Origin: Acheta domesticus
Lineage: Eukaryota > Arthropoda > Insecta > Orthoptera > Gryllidae
NCBI GenBank assembly: GCA_031308135.1
Contig: JAHLJT010009436.1
Location: 214,681,420-214,745,419 of the forward strand
Direction: 5' to 3'
Length of the DNA stretch: 64,000 bases
Shown: one piece after another, positions 49,423 through 61,104 of the stretch
How the letters are laid out: every line of letters starts with the position of its first letter
Numbering within the stretch: position 1 is the first letter of the stretch
Made by a program: the position numbers and the translations under genes
Notes under the pieces: generated by a model
What the model was told of the DNA's origin: nothing
The model's input: the letters and a program-made list of their open reading frames with translations, nothing else
Databases searched by the model: none

Positions 49423-51083
49423 ACTAGTGGTGTTACAGAATGGCACAGTCTTTCCCGTATTATTTCCTTGGGTCTTCGCTAGCTATTCGAAATTGCCACA
49501 AACTCTTTCTTGCCAGTTGTCATCTATCACCGGCAAAAGTACATTTTTTTGTCATTTTCATAATTTTTCGGTTTCCTATTGGTAGAACGGAAACATTAAT
49601 TTGAGGATGTTAAAGAACACAAAAACCTAGTCATAAATGGCAATTTTCTTTTAAACATTTTGTGCCGTTTAAGAGAAAATGGCGTTTTAGCGCTACTAAG
49701 AGTGCGAAATTTGAAGCTCATTTTCACAGAAAATGTTTGAGTTTTCAAAATACTTTATTTGAAGTTATTTGAAGCACTTATACTCACAAATATAATAATC
49801 TTTACAAATTGCTGGTAATGTGCATATTAAAGATGTGAGAGATCTTTCAAAAAAATTACAATTATGTAATTTTTGAAAAAACAAAAAAATAACTCAAAAT
49901 AAACTTTACGCTATACTAAAGAGAGTAATTAGCACTATCCGTTACAAAAGTTTCAAGAAAAAAATTGCAGACAAATATGAGAAAATGTCGTTTGAGCGTT
50001 TCTGAAAATGCGAAATTTTGAGCCACTTTTCACAGAAAACGGTTGTGTTTTCGGTAAACTTTACTTGACATTATTTAAAGCACATGTACTCGTAAATATA
50101 ATAATGTGAAAAAATCGCCGCTAATGTAAATATTATCGACGTGAGAAACATGTGAAAAAATTTACTTTTTTGTAATTTTTGAAAAAAACAACCAATAGAG
50201 CAATATGGCTTTTATGTCATCTGATAGAGTACATTTACCACTATCCCTACCAAAAGTTTAAAGAAAAAATTTGGAGCCGTTTTTCAGAAAATCTTGTTTT
50301 TGTAATTTTTTAAAATTGCACATATTGCACGCAATATTGCACGAAAACTACTAAAATTTTGAGAAACATTTACATGACCTTTATGAAAGAACTTAATATG
50401 CAGAACAAATTTTATTTGAAGAAAAAATCTCTATCTTCAATTTTGTAGTTGGAGAAAGACGCCGAAAAAATTCAACTTTCACAATTTTGGAAACTTCAGA
50501 GTTATTCGTGAAAATCGGACCTACAATAAGTGTATTTAAAATCGGACCGTTGATAAGTGTATTTTACTATATTCATACAAGAAATTTAAAGAAAAAATTT
50601 GGAGCCGTTTTTGAGAAAATTTTGAAAATCCCCGGGAGGCTTCATATAAAGTACCTCCAAATTTTGAAGAATCTTTTTCAAAATCTCAAAGTTTCGACTA
50701 GAATCAGCTCGACCGCGGAATATCCATTTTGGAAGAAATCGTACGTATGGTTTAGGCGCTAGCAGTGTTCACAGACGGACAGACGGACGGACAGACGGAC
50801 AGACGGACAGACGGACAGACGGACAGACGGACAGACAGACGGACGTTTTCCTTTCAATTGTTTTTTTCGGTATCAGTGACCTAGAAAACAGGGTTTCTGG
50901 CTACACCACGTGTTGGGGGATTTTTTTTCTTAATTTAGCAACAGGTTTTATCCACTTCTTCGTTTTCACGGCCCGGCAATTAATTTTTTTCCGCCGAAAA
51001 TTGGCCATTTTTTCGCGTAGCATTACATAACTTTCCCTATACTACGTATATCACTCCGTGTATACGTACGTATACGGGAAAGT
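49423..51083 (+). repeat. Family D repeat, full-length reference copy
   Basis: Runs from ACTAGTGGTGTTACAGAATG to CGTATACGGGAAAGT. Inside are about three tandem modules of roughly 310 bp, each built around 'TTTGGAGCCGTTTTTGAGAAAA', 'TTTTCACAGAAAACGG' and 'AAATATAATAATGTG' (49665-49970, 49971-50280, then diverged). A (CAGACGGA)n tract follows at 50.77 kb, then CCACGTGTTGGGGG, TTTTCACGGCCCGGCAATTA and a terminal palindrome GTATACGTACGTATAC (51060-51075). Both ends share TTTCCCGTAT in inverted orientation. No protein is encoded. Confidence 0.82.
50772..50844. repeat. (CAGACGGA)n tract in family D
   Basis: About nine 8-base units of CAGACGGA with minor variants. Confidence 0.95.
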
Positions 51084-51555
51084 AATAATTCGAGCATTCC
51101 AGGAATTTTGTTAATTTACATAAGGCTTCGTGTTCAGCGTTCATTGTTACGTCGCAGTATACCGTGGTTATAACACACTACTGCAAAAATTAATTTTCAT
51201 AGATACAATAGATTAAATGAATAGTACAAATAAACTTGACTCTATTATGGAACACAACTGGGAGGCAAGCGAAGTTGGCCTCACTGGACAGTTTCACCGC
51301 GAAAGAAAAGAAACGCTACGCCAAGCCCCTTTGGCATATGCTGCACCAAAGATATATAAGATATCATATATATCATTGTGCTGCACCGGGTGTCTATGAC
51401 GCAGCAGCAGGTATGAATTTCGCGCCCGGAAGTAACATTAAACTCAATTTTCTTGAAGACATTTTTTCGGAAAAACTGTGACTGACATTTTCAAGAATAT
51501 CAACATAGAATCTGGGGTATTATTTTTTGTGACAGGAGCTTCTGCATATACCAAG
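51084..51555 (+). repeat. Partial mariner-arm copy
   Basis: AATTCGAGCATTCCAGGAAT near the start and, after a gap, TTTCGCGCCCGGAAGTAACA, TTTTTTCGGAAAAACTGTGA and GGGGTATTATTTTTTGTGAC match the right arm of the 53.5-56.3 kb element. It starts directly at the end of the family D copy. The intervening 51.18-51.41 kb is not shared. Confidence 0.65.
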
Positions 51556-51599
51556 CATTTTTATTGGTATGTATATATTGTGAAGTTGTGTATACACAA

Positions 51600-51700
51600 T
51601 ATACATAATATTGCATTGCATATATTTGCAATATTGCATTGCATATATTTGCAATATTGCATTGCATAATACGTATTTGCAATATTGCATATTTGCAAAT
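51600..51700. repeat. Short tandem repeat, unit about 26 bp
   Basis: Repeats of ATATTGCATTGCATATATTTG. Imperfect at the right end. Confidence 0.85.
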
Positions 51701-53377
51701 ATTTTAATGTACAAAATAGTAATAATACAAAGTGTAGTGACAAGTGTATAAGAAACATGGAAATTAATTTTTTTAAGAGTTGCTTGACCATCATCATCAA
51801 GGATAAAATTCGAAACGTAAACATACGAAAAAAATGAGTTAAAAGTATCATTGTAGTATTTATTAACCCTTATCCGGGCAACCGGGGTTCATTGGGAAAC
51901 ACACTTTTCAATATTTTTCGTGACAACTATCCGAGGTGTTAGGGAAGTTTTTTTGTTTGCTACGGTGCTTTTTAATTGTTTCTGCGAAAGCGTTACTGAA
52001 TAATCATTTTTTAAAATATTTCTCTTTTCAGCCGCAACCGGGCATGCGGGGTCCATTCGACCTGGGTCTCTTCATCTGCGTGTAATATTGGATTTTCTGA
52101 TTTTGTTTGGTCGATTACTTGATTCGTGCCCAAAGGACGGGCGGATGACGGGTTGCGCAACATCTTTTCATCGGAATGTTATCTTACACTACGTGTGAGC
52201 CATTATGTAGCCCAGTCAGGAGAGTGAGTTTTTGAAGTCGTGTGCCCAGCTTTTGCGGAAAAACTGCACAGCGACAGGAATATTACTTAACCTAACCGAA
52301 TATTAGAAAAAATGATATCATACGTATACTTATTGTTGATATTGCAAGAATTTGGTTCGTACGCAAAATGTAAGGACAGTTAAACAGATTAGAATAACAA
52401 ATACCGTCTGCCAATCACGTTTTCGGGAAAGAAACAGCTTCCTCAACTCAGAAAATTTATAACAATGCCAAAAAAGACGTCATTTGTGCCCCTAGGAAAG
52501 AAGTAGGAATCAAAGAGATGTAGTATCTGTTCAAAACTCTTCTGTAATGAGCATACAGAGGTAAACAATGTGTGCGATTTGTAATAAGTGAAAAAGTGTT
52601 TAAAAAACAACGTTGACGCATCGGGTGAGAAAACATCAGATTTGCCATAATAAATGTTAGACATAGCATGTACATCAAAATACAACTGTGTTCGTTTCGT
52701 AGCATCTTTGGAATCGGCAAAATATCCGGTAAAAAAAACACATCTCTGTCGCGATAACTAGCAGTGAACGACAATGCGTCCCCTTTGCTTTTGTTCTTCT
52801 GAGGTTAAAAATAGAGTAAAGCTAATTTGGAGCAAAGTGTAGCAAAGCAAAGTGCATGACATGCACAAATATTGTCCGATTTAATTTTAAACAGTATGTG
52901 CATGTAATGCATGTGCGCATTACATGTGCATACTGCGCAAAACTGGGAAATAGTAGAGAAATAGGAGCGGATGGTTTATTTAGGTGCAGTGGGGTGATTT
53001 AGCTGCAAATTGGGTGCAGCGGAAGTTTGTGAAATGCTTTCAATTGCGTTACATAAGTGTTAGAAATAAAAAATAAAAGTTCCAATGCGCTTTGTCTGTC
53101 TTGAATTGTCTGTTTGAATATCTTTGTCACCTAAAAATCCGGTCCTTATGTATAATGTTAAGCTTATTGCATGAGTATATGTTTTGAAAATCAAGCGATG
53201 TCAGGAGCGATTTTTCAAATATGTACGAATGCATTTAATTCAACATTATAAACGAGTTGCGTACGCAATTTTTTTTTGTATAACAACATTATAAATTTAT
53301 AAGAGAATCAAACTTAATTTTGCGAAACGACATTCATGACGTCTCGGGTTTTTGACATCTGTGCGAGGATATAATAA
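51701..53377. other. Nothing recognised
   Basis: Unique-looking AT-rich sequence. Short frames on the minus strand (52443-52774) match no family. A small inverted stretch with ATGTGCATGTAATGCATGTG lies near 52.9 kb. Confidence 0.5.
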
Positions 53378-53528
53378 ACTAGTGGTGCTACAGAATGGCA
53401 CAGACTTTTACCGTATTCGTTATGCTTCCTTTGGTCTCGGCTATCTATTCACACCTGCCACACATTCTTGCCAGCTGCCATCTATCGCTGCCCAAAATAT
53501 ATTTTTACTTTCTCGTATACATACTATA
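53378..53528 (+). repeat. Family D left-end fragment
   Basis: ACTAGTGGTGCTACAGAATG and CTTGCCAGCTGCCATCTATC match the start of the 49.4-kb copy. Cut by the mariner-like element at the TA preceding 53529. Confidence 0.82.
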
Positions 53529-54139
53529 CAGAGTGTCCAGAAGCTCCCGTTACAAAAAAATACCCCAAATTCTGTGTTGCACGTCATGAAAAATGGCAGG
53601 TCCAGTTTTTTCCGAAAAAAAAATTGTCTTTGAGAAAATTGAGATTAAAAATCAATTCCGGGCCGCGAAATTCAAACCGGCCGCTACGACATTGCAGACG
53701 GTGGCGTCTCCTGCGCAGAGCATTTCCTCGTTTCTCCGCGTAAACGGTGAAACAGTCGAGTAATATTCTCTAAGGAAAGCATTGCGTGGCTTACACTAGA
53801 ATACGTTAATAGTATAAATGTTTGTAGGTTCTGTTTAATAAATATTTTAAATGTACTTATTGAAAATTCAGTTTTGTTCAAAATGATAGCCACGGTACAC
53901 GGCGGCGTAAACGTAAATGATGAACACATCCAACACTTATGAAAAATATTGAATCTCCTGGAATGCTCGAATTGTTATTTTTAGCACATATTCATATCAA
54001 CTAGTGCCTTGGGCTTAAGATTGCTACATGAAGATTATTCTAATGTCGTGATAAAAAAAAGTTTCGGAAATGAAATATTTGTTCATGAAAATACCACGTT
54101 TATTGATTTTCTCTGGAATTTGAATTGATTCTCCCGGCT
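53529..54139 (-). repeat. Left inverted arm
   Basis: Near-identical inverted counterpart of 55712-56328. Shared blocks include AACCGGCCGCTACGACATTG, CTCCGCGTAAACGGTGAAAC and GATAGCCACGGTACACGGCG. Confidence 0.9.
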
Positions 54140-54863
54140 GTCATATTCTGAATTTTCAGACTAACAATAGCCAGATTAATTTTAACTTATATCAATTTAG
54201 CTGGTTTAGATAATATAATAATTGCACAATTTATTGTACTTCATATTTAATTTTATCGTTATTACTTCTGTTTACTCTAAATTTAAAAAAAATCTATCTG
54301 TAGTATAAATCAATAGTGGTCGCCAATGACCACAGATGTTTTTAAAACGACCTTGAACAAATAAATAATAGCCAGATTTAGACTTCTCGACAAATGACTG
54401 CACGATTTATCTCAGATGAAATTGATAGATATCAATATTTTCCCCCTCAAAATGAATGTATCTTTCCTAAATAAAACTATCAGTCGGTACAGTAAAATAC
54501 CCATGAACTTCCTTAATACTACCCGTCAAATTATTCTCTCTTAAGTAATGTGTGGTACTGAAAGATGCACTTTCTGCTGCCACAAGAAATGCATTCCGAA
54601 ATAACTGTTACTGCAAAATATGCTACACTGTTCTATGCGGAATATCTAATTTGCGACAAACGGCCCCTACTACCCATTTCTCTAAGTTGGATAAACATTC
54701 TACCCGTCGTTTTCCTTTTCCACATGAAAGATGAGAGCATGTCTCTGTCCCAAATCTTGGAGTTTCTTCGTGAAATCACTTCATGAGGAAGTTGACGGCT
54801 ACATGGGAAACGTTTTATTTCTTGGTGTGTTTCATTTGCAATGTAGTAAGAAAATACGTGCAT
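54140..54863 (-). pseudogene. Mariner-like transposase relic
   Basis: The minus strand reads LEKWVVGAVCRKLDIPHRTV, then after a stop HILQ and FLVAAESAS in another frame. The VCRKLDIPHRTV piece looks like the second helix-turn-helix of mariner-type transposases. It aligns with the 44.94-45.27 kb relic. No DDE triad can be reconstructed with confidence. Confidence 0.5.
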
Positions 54864-55711
54864 AAATGAGTGACGGCCATTTCTTCGATTTAATAGTATC
54901 GATGCCTATGCCGAATTCCTCTAATGCTTATTTTGTAGAACGATGTGATTCAGTTCTCTTTGCAAGCGAATGACTATTGCAGTACTGAATTATCAACTTT
55001 CTTAGCGTTTTCTAATTAAAGGAAGGACGAGTTATCAAGGCTACTACATTGTACATAATGTAATGGAGTTGAAATAGTTTACTTCAGGGACATTGTAGTA
55101 ACTTTCAATATTTTTCTTTGATATTTCCGTCATGTCCGTTCCGTCCAAATAGGCACACATGAAAAAAACTTTTTATGCAAGAGAATACATTTTTAACCCC
55201 AAAGATGACTCCTTGCAGGTGCTTATTCAGTCATGACCATTCTGCGGGCAAGGCCTTGAACTTCGCAATCTGCTGATTTGAGGCAAAACTGACACGCGGC
55301 TAATAGGCGAATCACTTGGCGGCGGTGGGAGGTTCACGTGCCTGTTTGCCATACGATATAAATCACGATGTGATGCGACCTAGCAAGTGACAAATGCAAG
55401 GACACCGACCATATTACGGGCTGTGTACCGGTCCGATACCCTCAGTGAACTTCGGTAGGACTTTTGCGTGCAAGAATGAGTTCTTTTGAAATATTTGTAC
55501 ACCACGGAATGCAACATCACAGTCTTTTTAGTTTTTTACCCTTTCACGCCAGGAATATACTAGTTTTCTATTTTTTATTAATTGGCGCATGGCACATAAG
55601 GCAACGCCAATTTATCAGTTAATATTCACCTGTGGGATTGGTTAATTGTCCACGTGCTTCCTATAAAGATTCTTCAATGCACTTTTCGACCTGCTTCTCC
55701 ACAAAATGACT
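54864..55711. other. Spacer of the mariner-like element, unrecognised
   Basis: Unique-looking sequence between the arms with no supported gene. Confidence 0.5.
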
Positions 55712-56328
55712 GCCAGAAGAATCAATTCGAATGCCGTGCCCGGAGATAATCAATAAACGTGGTATTTTCATGAACAAATATTTCATTTCCGAAACTTTTT
55801 TTTTATCACGACATTAGAATAATCTTCATGTAGCAATCTTAAGCCCAAGGCACCAGTTCATATGAAAATGTGCTAAAAATAACAATTCGAACATTCCAGG
55901 AGATTCAATATTTTTCATAAGTGTTGGATGTGTTCATCATTTACGTTTACGCCGCCGTGTACCGTGGCTATCATTTTGAACAAAACTGAATTTTCAATAA
56001 GTACATTTAAAATATTTATTAAACAGAACCTACAAACATTTTATACTATTAACGTATTCTAGTGTAAGCCACGCAATGCTTTCCTTAGAGAATATTACTC
56101 GACTGTTTCACCGTTTACGCGGAGAAACGAGGAAATGCTCTGCGCAGGAGACGCCACCGTCTGCAATGTCGTAGCGGCCGGTTTGAATTTCGCGGCCCGG
56201 AATTGATTTTTAATCTCAATTTTCTCAAAGACAATTTTTTTTTCGGAAAAACTGGACCTGCCATTTTTCATGACGTGCAACACAGAATTTGGGGTATTTT
56301 TTTGTAACGGGAGCTTCTGGACACCCTG
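55712..56328 (+). repeat. Right inverted arm
   Basis: Counterpart of 53529-54139, ending GGAGCTTCTGGACACCCTG. Contains GCCGCCGTGTACCGTGGCTA. Confidence 0.9.
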
Positions 56329-57038
56329 TATACGGAGAAATACACGTAGTGTATTGAAAGATATGAAATGGTGAGGAAAATCGATTCGAGATGTCAACGG
56401 AAATACACGTTTTGGGGTCTCATGATACCGAAACAGTTCTTTTGAAAACGTCCGTCGGTCCGTCCGTACATCTGTTAACACCACTAGAGCCTAAATCATA
56501 CTTGGATTTTTTCCAAATTGAAGAAAGCCCTGTCCATCTGACACGAGACGAAGCTTTGATATTTTGAGAACTATTCGTTGAAATTTGGGGGTACATGAAG
56601 CCTCCGGGAATTTTCAAAATTTTCTCATAAACACTAATTTTTTTCTTTAAATTTCTTGCAAGAAAGAAAGTGAAATATACTTATTAAGGTGGCATTGGTC
56701 AGATTTTAACAGTTATCTCTGAATTTTCGAAAATTGCAAAATTTTGAAATTTTTTTGTTCACTTCCGATAACTACAAAATTGAAGAAAAGAGATTATTTC
56801 CTTCAATTAAATTTGTTCTCAAAAGTCAGTTCTTTCATTGAGATCCTGTTCATTTTTCTGAAAAGTGTAGTAGTTTTCGCGCAATATTGCGTGCAATGTG
56901 CGCTATTTAAAAAGGTTAATTTTTTTTTCAAAAACAGCTCCAATTTTTTTCTTTGAACTTTTGGTAGGAATAGGACCTAATGTACTCTACGATGTGACAT
57001 AAACGCCATATTGTTTTATTCTCTGGTTTCTGCAAACA
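56329..57038 (-). repeat. Family D fragment (inverted orientation)
   Basis: ATACGGAGAAATACACGTAG, a short GTCCGTCGGTCCGTCC tract and GGTACATGAAGCCTCCGGGA correspond to the right part of family D read backwards. Together with 53378-53528 it flanks the mariner-like element. Confidence 0.65.
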
Positions 57039-58566
57039 ACTTTCCCGTATACGTACGTATACACGGAGTAAAATACGTAGTATAGGGCAAGTTATGTAAT
57101 TCTACGCGAAAAAACGGCAGAAAATTTTAGGCAGGAAAAAATTCATTGCCGGGCCGTGATAACGAAAAAGCGGATAAATCCAGTTGTTAATTTAAGAAAA
57201 AAGAATCCTCTAACACGCGGTGTAGCCAGAATCCCTCTTTTGATGGTCGTTGATACCGGAAAATCAATTGAAAGCCAAATGTCCGTCAGTATGCGTACGA
57301 TTTTTTCCAAATTGAAGAAATCCGCGTCCATTTGGCCTAAGTCAAAGCTCTTTAATTTTGAAAAACATTCATTAATTTTTGGGAGTACTTTACATAAAAA
57401 CCTCACGGATATTTTCAACATGTTCTCAAAAAGACTCCATTTTTTAAAAAATTTCTGGTAAGAATAGAGTAAAATACACTTATAAAGGTAGCATTGGTTC
57501 GATTTTCACGGTTAACTCTGAATTTTTGAAAATTGCTTAAGTTTCAATTTTTTTCAGCGTCTTACTACAACTACAAAATTGAAGATAGAGATTTTTGCTC
57601 CAAATAACATGTTTCCCGAAGTGAGGTCTTTCATTAAGGTTATGTACATTTTTTTGAAAATTTTAGTCGTTTTCGCGCAATATTGCGTGCAAAATGAGCA
57701 ATTTGAAAAAATACAAAAACCAGATTTTCTCAAAAAAAGCTCCAAATTATTTCTTTACAATTTTGGAAGGGATAGTACTAAATCTACTCTGTGAGATGAC
57801 ATAAACGACATATTGCTCTATTCTTTTACTTTTTCACAAAATACAAAAATATAATGTTTTTGACGTGTATCTCACGTCGTTAATATTTACATTAGCAGTG
57901 ATTTGTTCACATTATTATATTTATGAGTACATGTGCTTCAAATATTGTCAAGTAAAGAATCTCGAAAACTCAACCATTTTCTGTGAAAACAAGCACAAAA
58001 TTCCGCATTTTCAGAAACGCTCAAACGCAATTTTCTCAAAAATGGCTTCAAATTTTTTCGACCGGATAGTGCCAATTATACTCTTTTGGGGTGTTTTTTT
58101 TCTTGTTTTTTTTCTTTCAAAAATTACACATGTTATTTTTTAAGATTTCTCACACCGTTAATACGCACGTTTCCTACAATTTGTAAACACTATTGTATTT
58201 GTGAGTGAAAGAGCTTGAAATGACTTCAAAGAAAGTTTTTTGAAAACAAAAGATTCCTGTGGAAAAGTGCTTCAAATTTCGCATTTACAGTAGCGATGAA
58301 AAGCAATTCTCTTAAAAAGGCTCTAAATTTGTTTTAAAAAACTGCCAGTGATGACGAGGTTTTACTGTTTTTTTTAAATTCTTTAAATAATATTCCCGTT
58401 CTACTATTAAGAAACCAAAAAATTAAGAAAATGTTTAAAAAAGTAATTTGGGCGGCGATAGATGGCCCCTGGCTTGAATATGTGTCAAGTCGGAATTGCT
58501 AGCCGAGACCAACGGAAAGAGAAAACTAATACGGGAAAGTCTGTGCCATTCTTTAGCACCACTAGT
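57039..58566 (-). repeat. Family D repeat, near full length, inverted
   Basis: Starts ACTTTCCCGTATACGTACG (palindrome at 57047-57062), then TGCCGGGCCGTGATAACG and CCTCTAACACGCGGTG, the tandem modules, and ends GCACCACTAGT. The (CAGACGGA) tract is almost absent (only TGTCCGTCAG near 57.28 kb). Confidence 0.82.
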
Positions 58567-59301
58567 TTTGACTTGTCTCTCACGTCGTTAGTATATGCTT
58601 TAGCGACAATTTGTTTACATTATTATATTTATAAGTACATGTGCTTTAAATAATGTGATATAAAGTTTCTTGAAAACAACCGTATTCTGTGGAAACTCAA
58701 ATTTCCGCATTTTTAAGAACGCTCAAACGCCATTTTCCCATAAATGGTTCCAATTTTTTTTTCAAACTTTTCGAACGGATAATACTAATTGCAAATTTTA
58801 ATATGACCAAATTCATTTTGGGGTATTTTTTGTTTTTTTCAAAATTACACCATTTTTTGAAAGCTCTCTCACACCGTTAGTATGCGCATTTTCAGCAATT
58901 TCTTAACACTACTGTATTTGTCAGATACGAGTAACTTCGAATGAAACTTTGCTTCGAGTAACTTCCAATGAAAGTTTTCGAAAACTCAATAAGTTTCTGT
59001 AGAAAGGAGCTTCAAATTTCGAATTTAGAGTAGCGCTTAATCGCCATATTGTTAAAAACGGGTCCAAATTTTTGTATTGAAAATTGTCATTTAGGACGAG
59101 GTTCTACTGCTAAATATTCTTAAAGTAATATTTCGGTTCTACTATGAGGAAATCAAAAATTTGAGAAAAGTTTAAAAAATGTTCTTTGGGCAGCGATAGA
59201 TGCGAGCTGGTAAGAGTATGAGGGAAATTCCAATAGCTCGTCAAAACCATAGAAAATAGGAAAGTAATACAAGAAAGTCTGTGCCATTATGTAGCACCAG
59301 T
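58567..59301 (-). repeat. Family D half copy, directly behind the previous one
   Basis: Begins inside a module (CTTGTCTCTCACGTCGTTAG) and ends with the same terminal sequence (GTCTGTGCCATTATGTAGCA, CCAGT). In effect the terminal 0.7 kb of family D occurs twice in tandem. Confidence 0.78.
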
Positions 59302-59890
59302 TTTTCAAACATGACTTTTTTTAATTATTGATTTTTCTCCACTTTCTGAATATAAAAAATATGAACTTTATTAACTAAAGTTTACACAAATGTTGGAAGA
59401 TGAAGTTAGGCCTATCGTATTTGTTTGTTTCTTTTATTAAAAAAATCACTTAATTCATTTATTTGAAGTCAATATAAGAGTGGGGGCTCATATTGTGAAC
59501 TTAATACATTCGATGTTGCCAAGAACAGAAGATTGCATTTTAATTAAAAGAATTTATTAATGTAGAATTTAATATATGTATCTCACAGTGATGTATAAAC
59601 ATTTGAGATCATAATAAATAATATATATTTTCGATATTTCTATTCGATTTCGAAACATTTGAGATCATAATAAATAATACATATTTTCGATTTTCTCTGA
59701 GAAAAGTGCATCGTTGAATTTAGAGTTCGGACCATTCAAATAACAATTAGGATCGTTACCGGTGTGTCAACTAATCTAATTAATGACATTCAATAATAAT
59801 CAATTAAATAATTAACATTATTAAAACAGTGTATTTAATTACAGCATATTTAATTTAAGCATTAATATAAACGAATATTTTCCTGCTTAT
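59302..59890. other. AT-rich stretch with a 56-bp tandem duplication
   Basis: AAACATTTGAGATCATAATA followed by AATAATA and TATTTTCGAT occurs at 59597 and again at 59653. Otherwise nothing recognised. Confidence 0.7.
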
Positions 59891-59894
59891 AATA

Positions 59895-60300
59895 GCGCCC
59901 AAATATGCCCCTCCCTCCCAATAAAAGATCCGAAATCCCGCCTCTGAGCAGAGCTCATCAGAAAGACGACTCGGAAGCAAAATGCCATCGGCTGAGGCCG
60001 GAGCGGTTGGCCGCCGGAGCAGCGGGAACGAAGCCTGCTGAAGAGCGGCGGGGGCGGTGGGGGGATAAGCCGGACGGCTGTTTCACACCAGGCGTCTTTG
60101 TAAAATGCTTTGGGTGGTGGAGGGGTGAAACCGGTAGTAGTGGGGGTACAAACGACCTGTGCGCGCTCTACTCGGTTACCACATTTTTCGGAACTAAGAT
60201 GCGACGGTGGTGCCATTTCTGAATGAGTTACGTCCGCCGCGTAACTGTCCGCTGCCTGCAGTGGGCTGTCTATACATCCTTAGTCTATGTTGGAGGTAAT
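59895..60300. promoter_or_regulatory. GC and CpG-rich island, possible promoter or first exon
   Basis: About 400 bases of high GC with many CpG in an AT-rich setting (for example GCCGGAGCAGCGGGAACG). Frames of 105-109 codons on both strands mirror each other and match no family, so coding is not claimed. It may be a CpG-rich promoter, a noncoding first exon, or a remnant of an LTR like those at 24.5 and 33.9 kb. Confidence 0.35.
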
Positions 60301-60429
60301 ATCGAGAAGCGCCGAACCAGCAAAAATGTAACAGAATGTTCAAGATTTCATCCTGCAGATTAGGGTGTAAGAAACATTTCTTTAAGGACTTTGGCATCAA
60401 AATTTGTTTTTAATGTCCTAGAACGTTTC

Positions 60430-60690
60430 ATTTAAGAGGTATTTCAAGATATAGATTCAAAAATCCTACCGAGTGTAGCGGGTAGCATTTGACATGAATA
60501 TTTAGTTGTTTATTCTACAGCGCCATCATGCGCCATTTCCCCGGTATTTTAATAGTTATTCTGTTATTCGGAACGGAGATGAATCCAACAAAACAGAGAT
60601 AATTAAATTTAGTCCAGCCGTTCTTGAGTTATATGTGGTGTAACTAACCTGACTTTTATTTAACTTTATTTACTTTTTTTAACACAACTT
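60430..60690 (+). repeat. Probable LINE/SINE tail-like repeat
   Basis: CTACAGCGCCATCATGCGCC, CGGAACGGAGATGAATCCAA and TAGTCCAGCCGTTCTTGAGT resemble the 3' ends of RTE-type retroelements common in insects. Recognised by wording only; no coding part is present. Confidence 0.4.
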
Positions 60691-60930
60691 CACAAAAAGC
60701 GTAGACGTGAGTTGCGATAATTACTTTTCTCTTAGTATTGATTTCTAAATTATTTTAATTGGAAAGAGTGAAATAGGGAGTTTGGAGGTGGTGGCAGGAC
60801 AAGGCGAGGCAAGACCGAGTGGGAAGCAGATGCTATAGAATAAACAGAAGTAGGCGAACAGAGACTAGAAAGAATTCCTGTCTATTAAGATTCTGAACAA
60901 TGAATAACGGAAGGAACACGGGGAATTATG

Positions 60931-60931
<1 letters not shown>

Positions 60932-60976
<45 letters not shown>
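60932..60976. repeat. (AT)n microsatellite
   Basis: About 22 AT units. Confidence 0.97.
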
Positions 60977-60979
<3 letters not shown>

Positions 60980-61104
60980 AATGATTCAGGATCATTAAGG
61001 GAATGATAGTAAGAATCCCGATGAGTTTTTAGCATATGTTTAAAGAAAATGAGCTTGAACAGACTATAGTAAAGTGGCAACGATATGCATGAACAGGATA
61101 TAGA

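Larger units (their letters stand above)
53529..56328. mobile_element. Mariner-like element with inverted arms of about 610 bp
   Basis: The left tip is CAGAGTGTCCAGAAGCTCCC, the right tip (complement) CAGGGTGTCCAGAAGCTCCC, each next to TA. The arms 53529-54139 and 55712-56328 are inverted copies with only a handful of differences. The spacer (54140-55711) carries minus-strand transposase remnants (about 54860-54140) and otherwise unique sequence. TA flanks and CAGGGTGTCC ends fit IS630/Tc1/mariner. Arms this long are unusual for that group and suggest a fold-back arrangement or inverted duplication of one end. Confidence 0.72.

Noticed and set aside
57143..57461. Overlapping 92 and 101-codon frames on both strands
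   Set aside because: Inside a family D repeat whose other copies do not keep these frames open.
59887..60222. 105 and 109-codon frames on opposite strands of the GC-rich island
   Set aside because: Mirror frames caused by composition; no domain or splice support.
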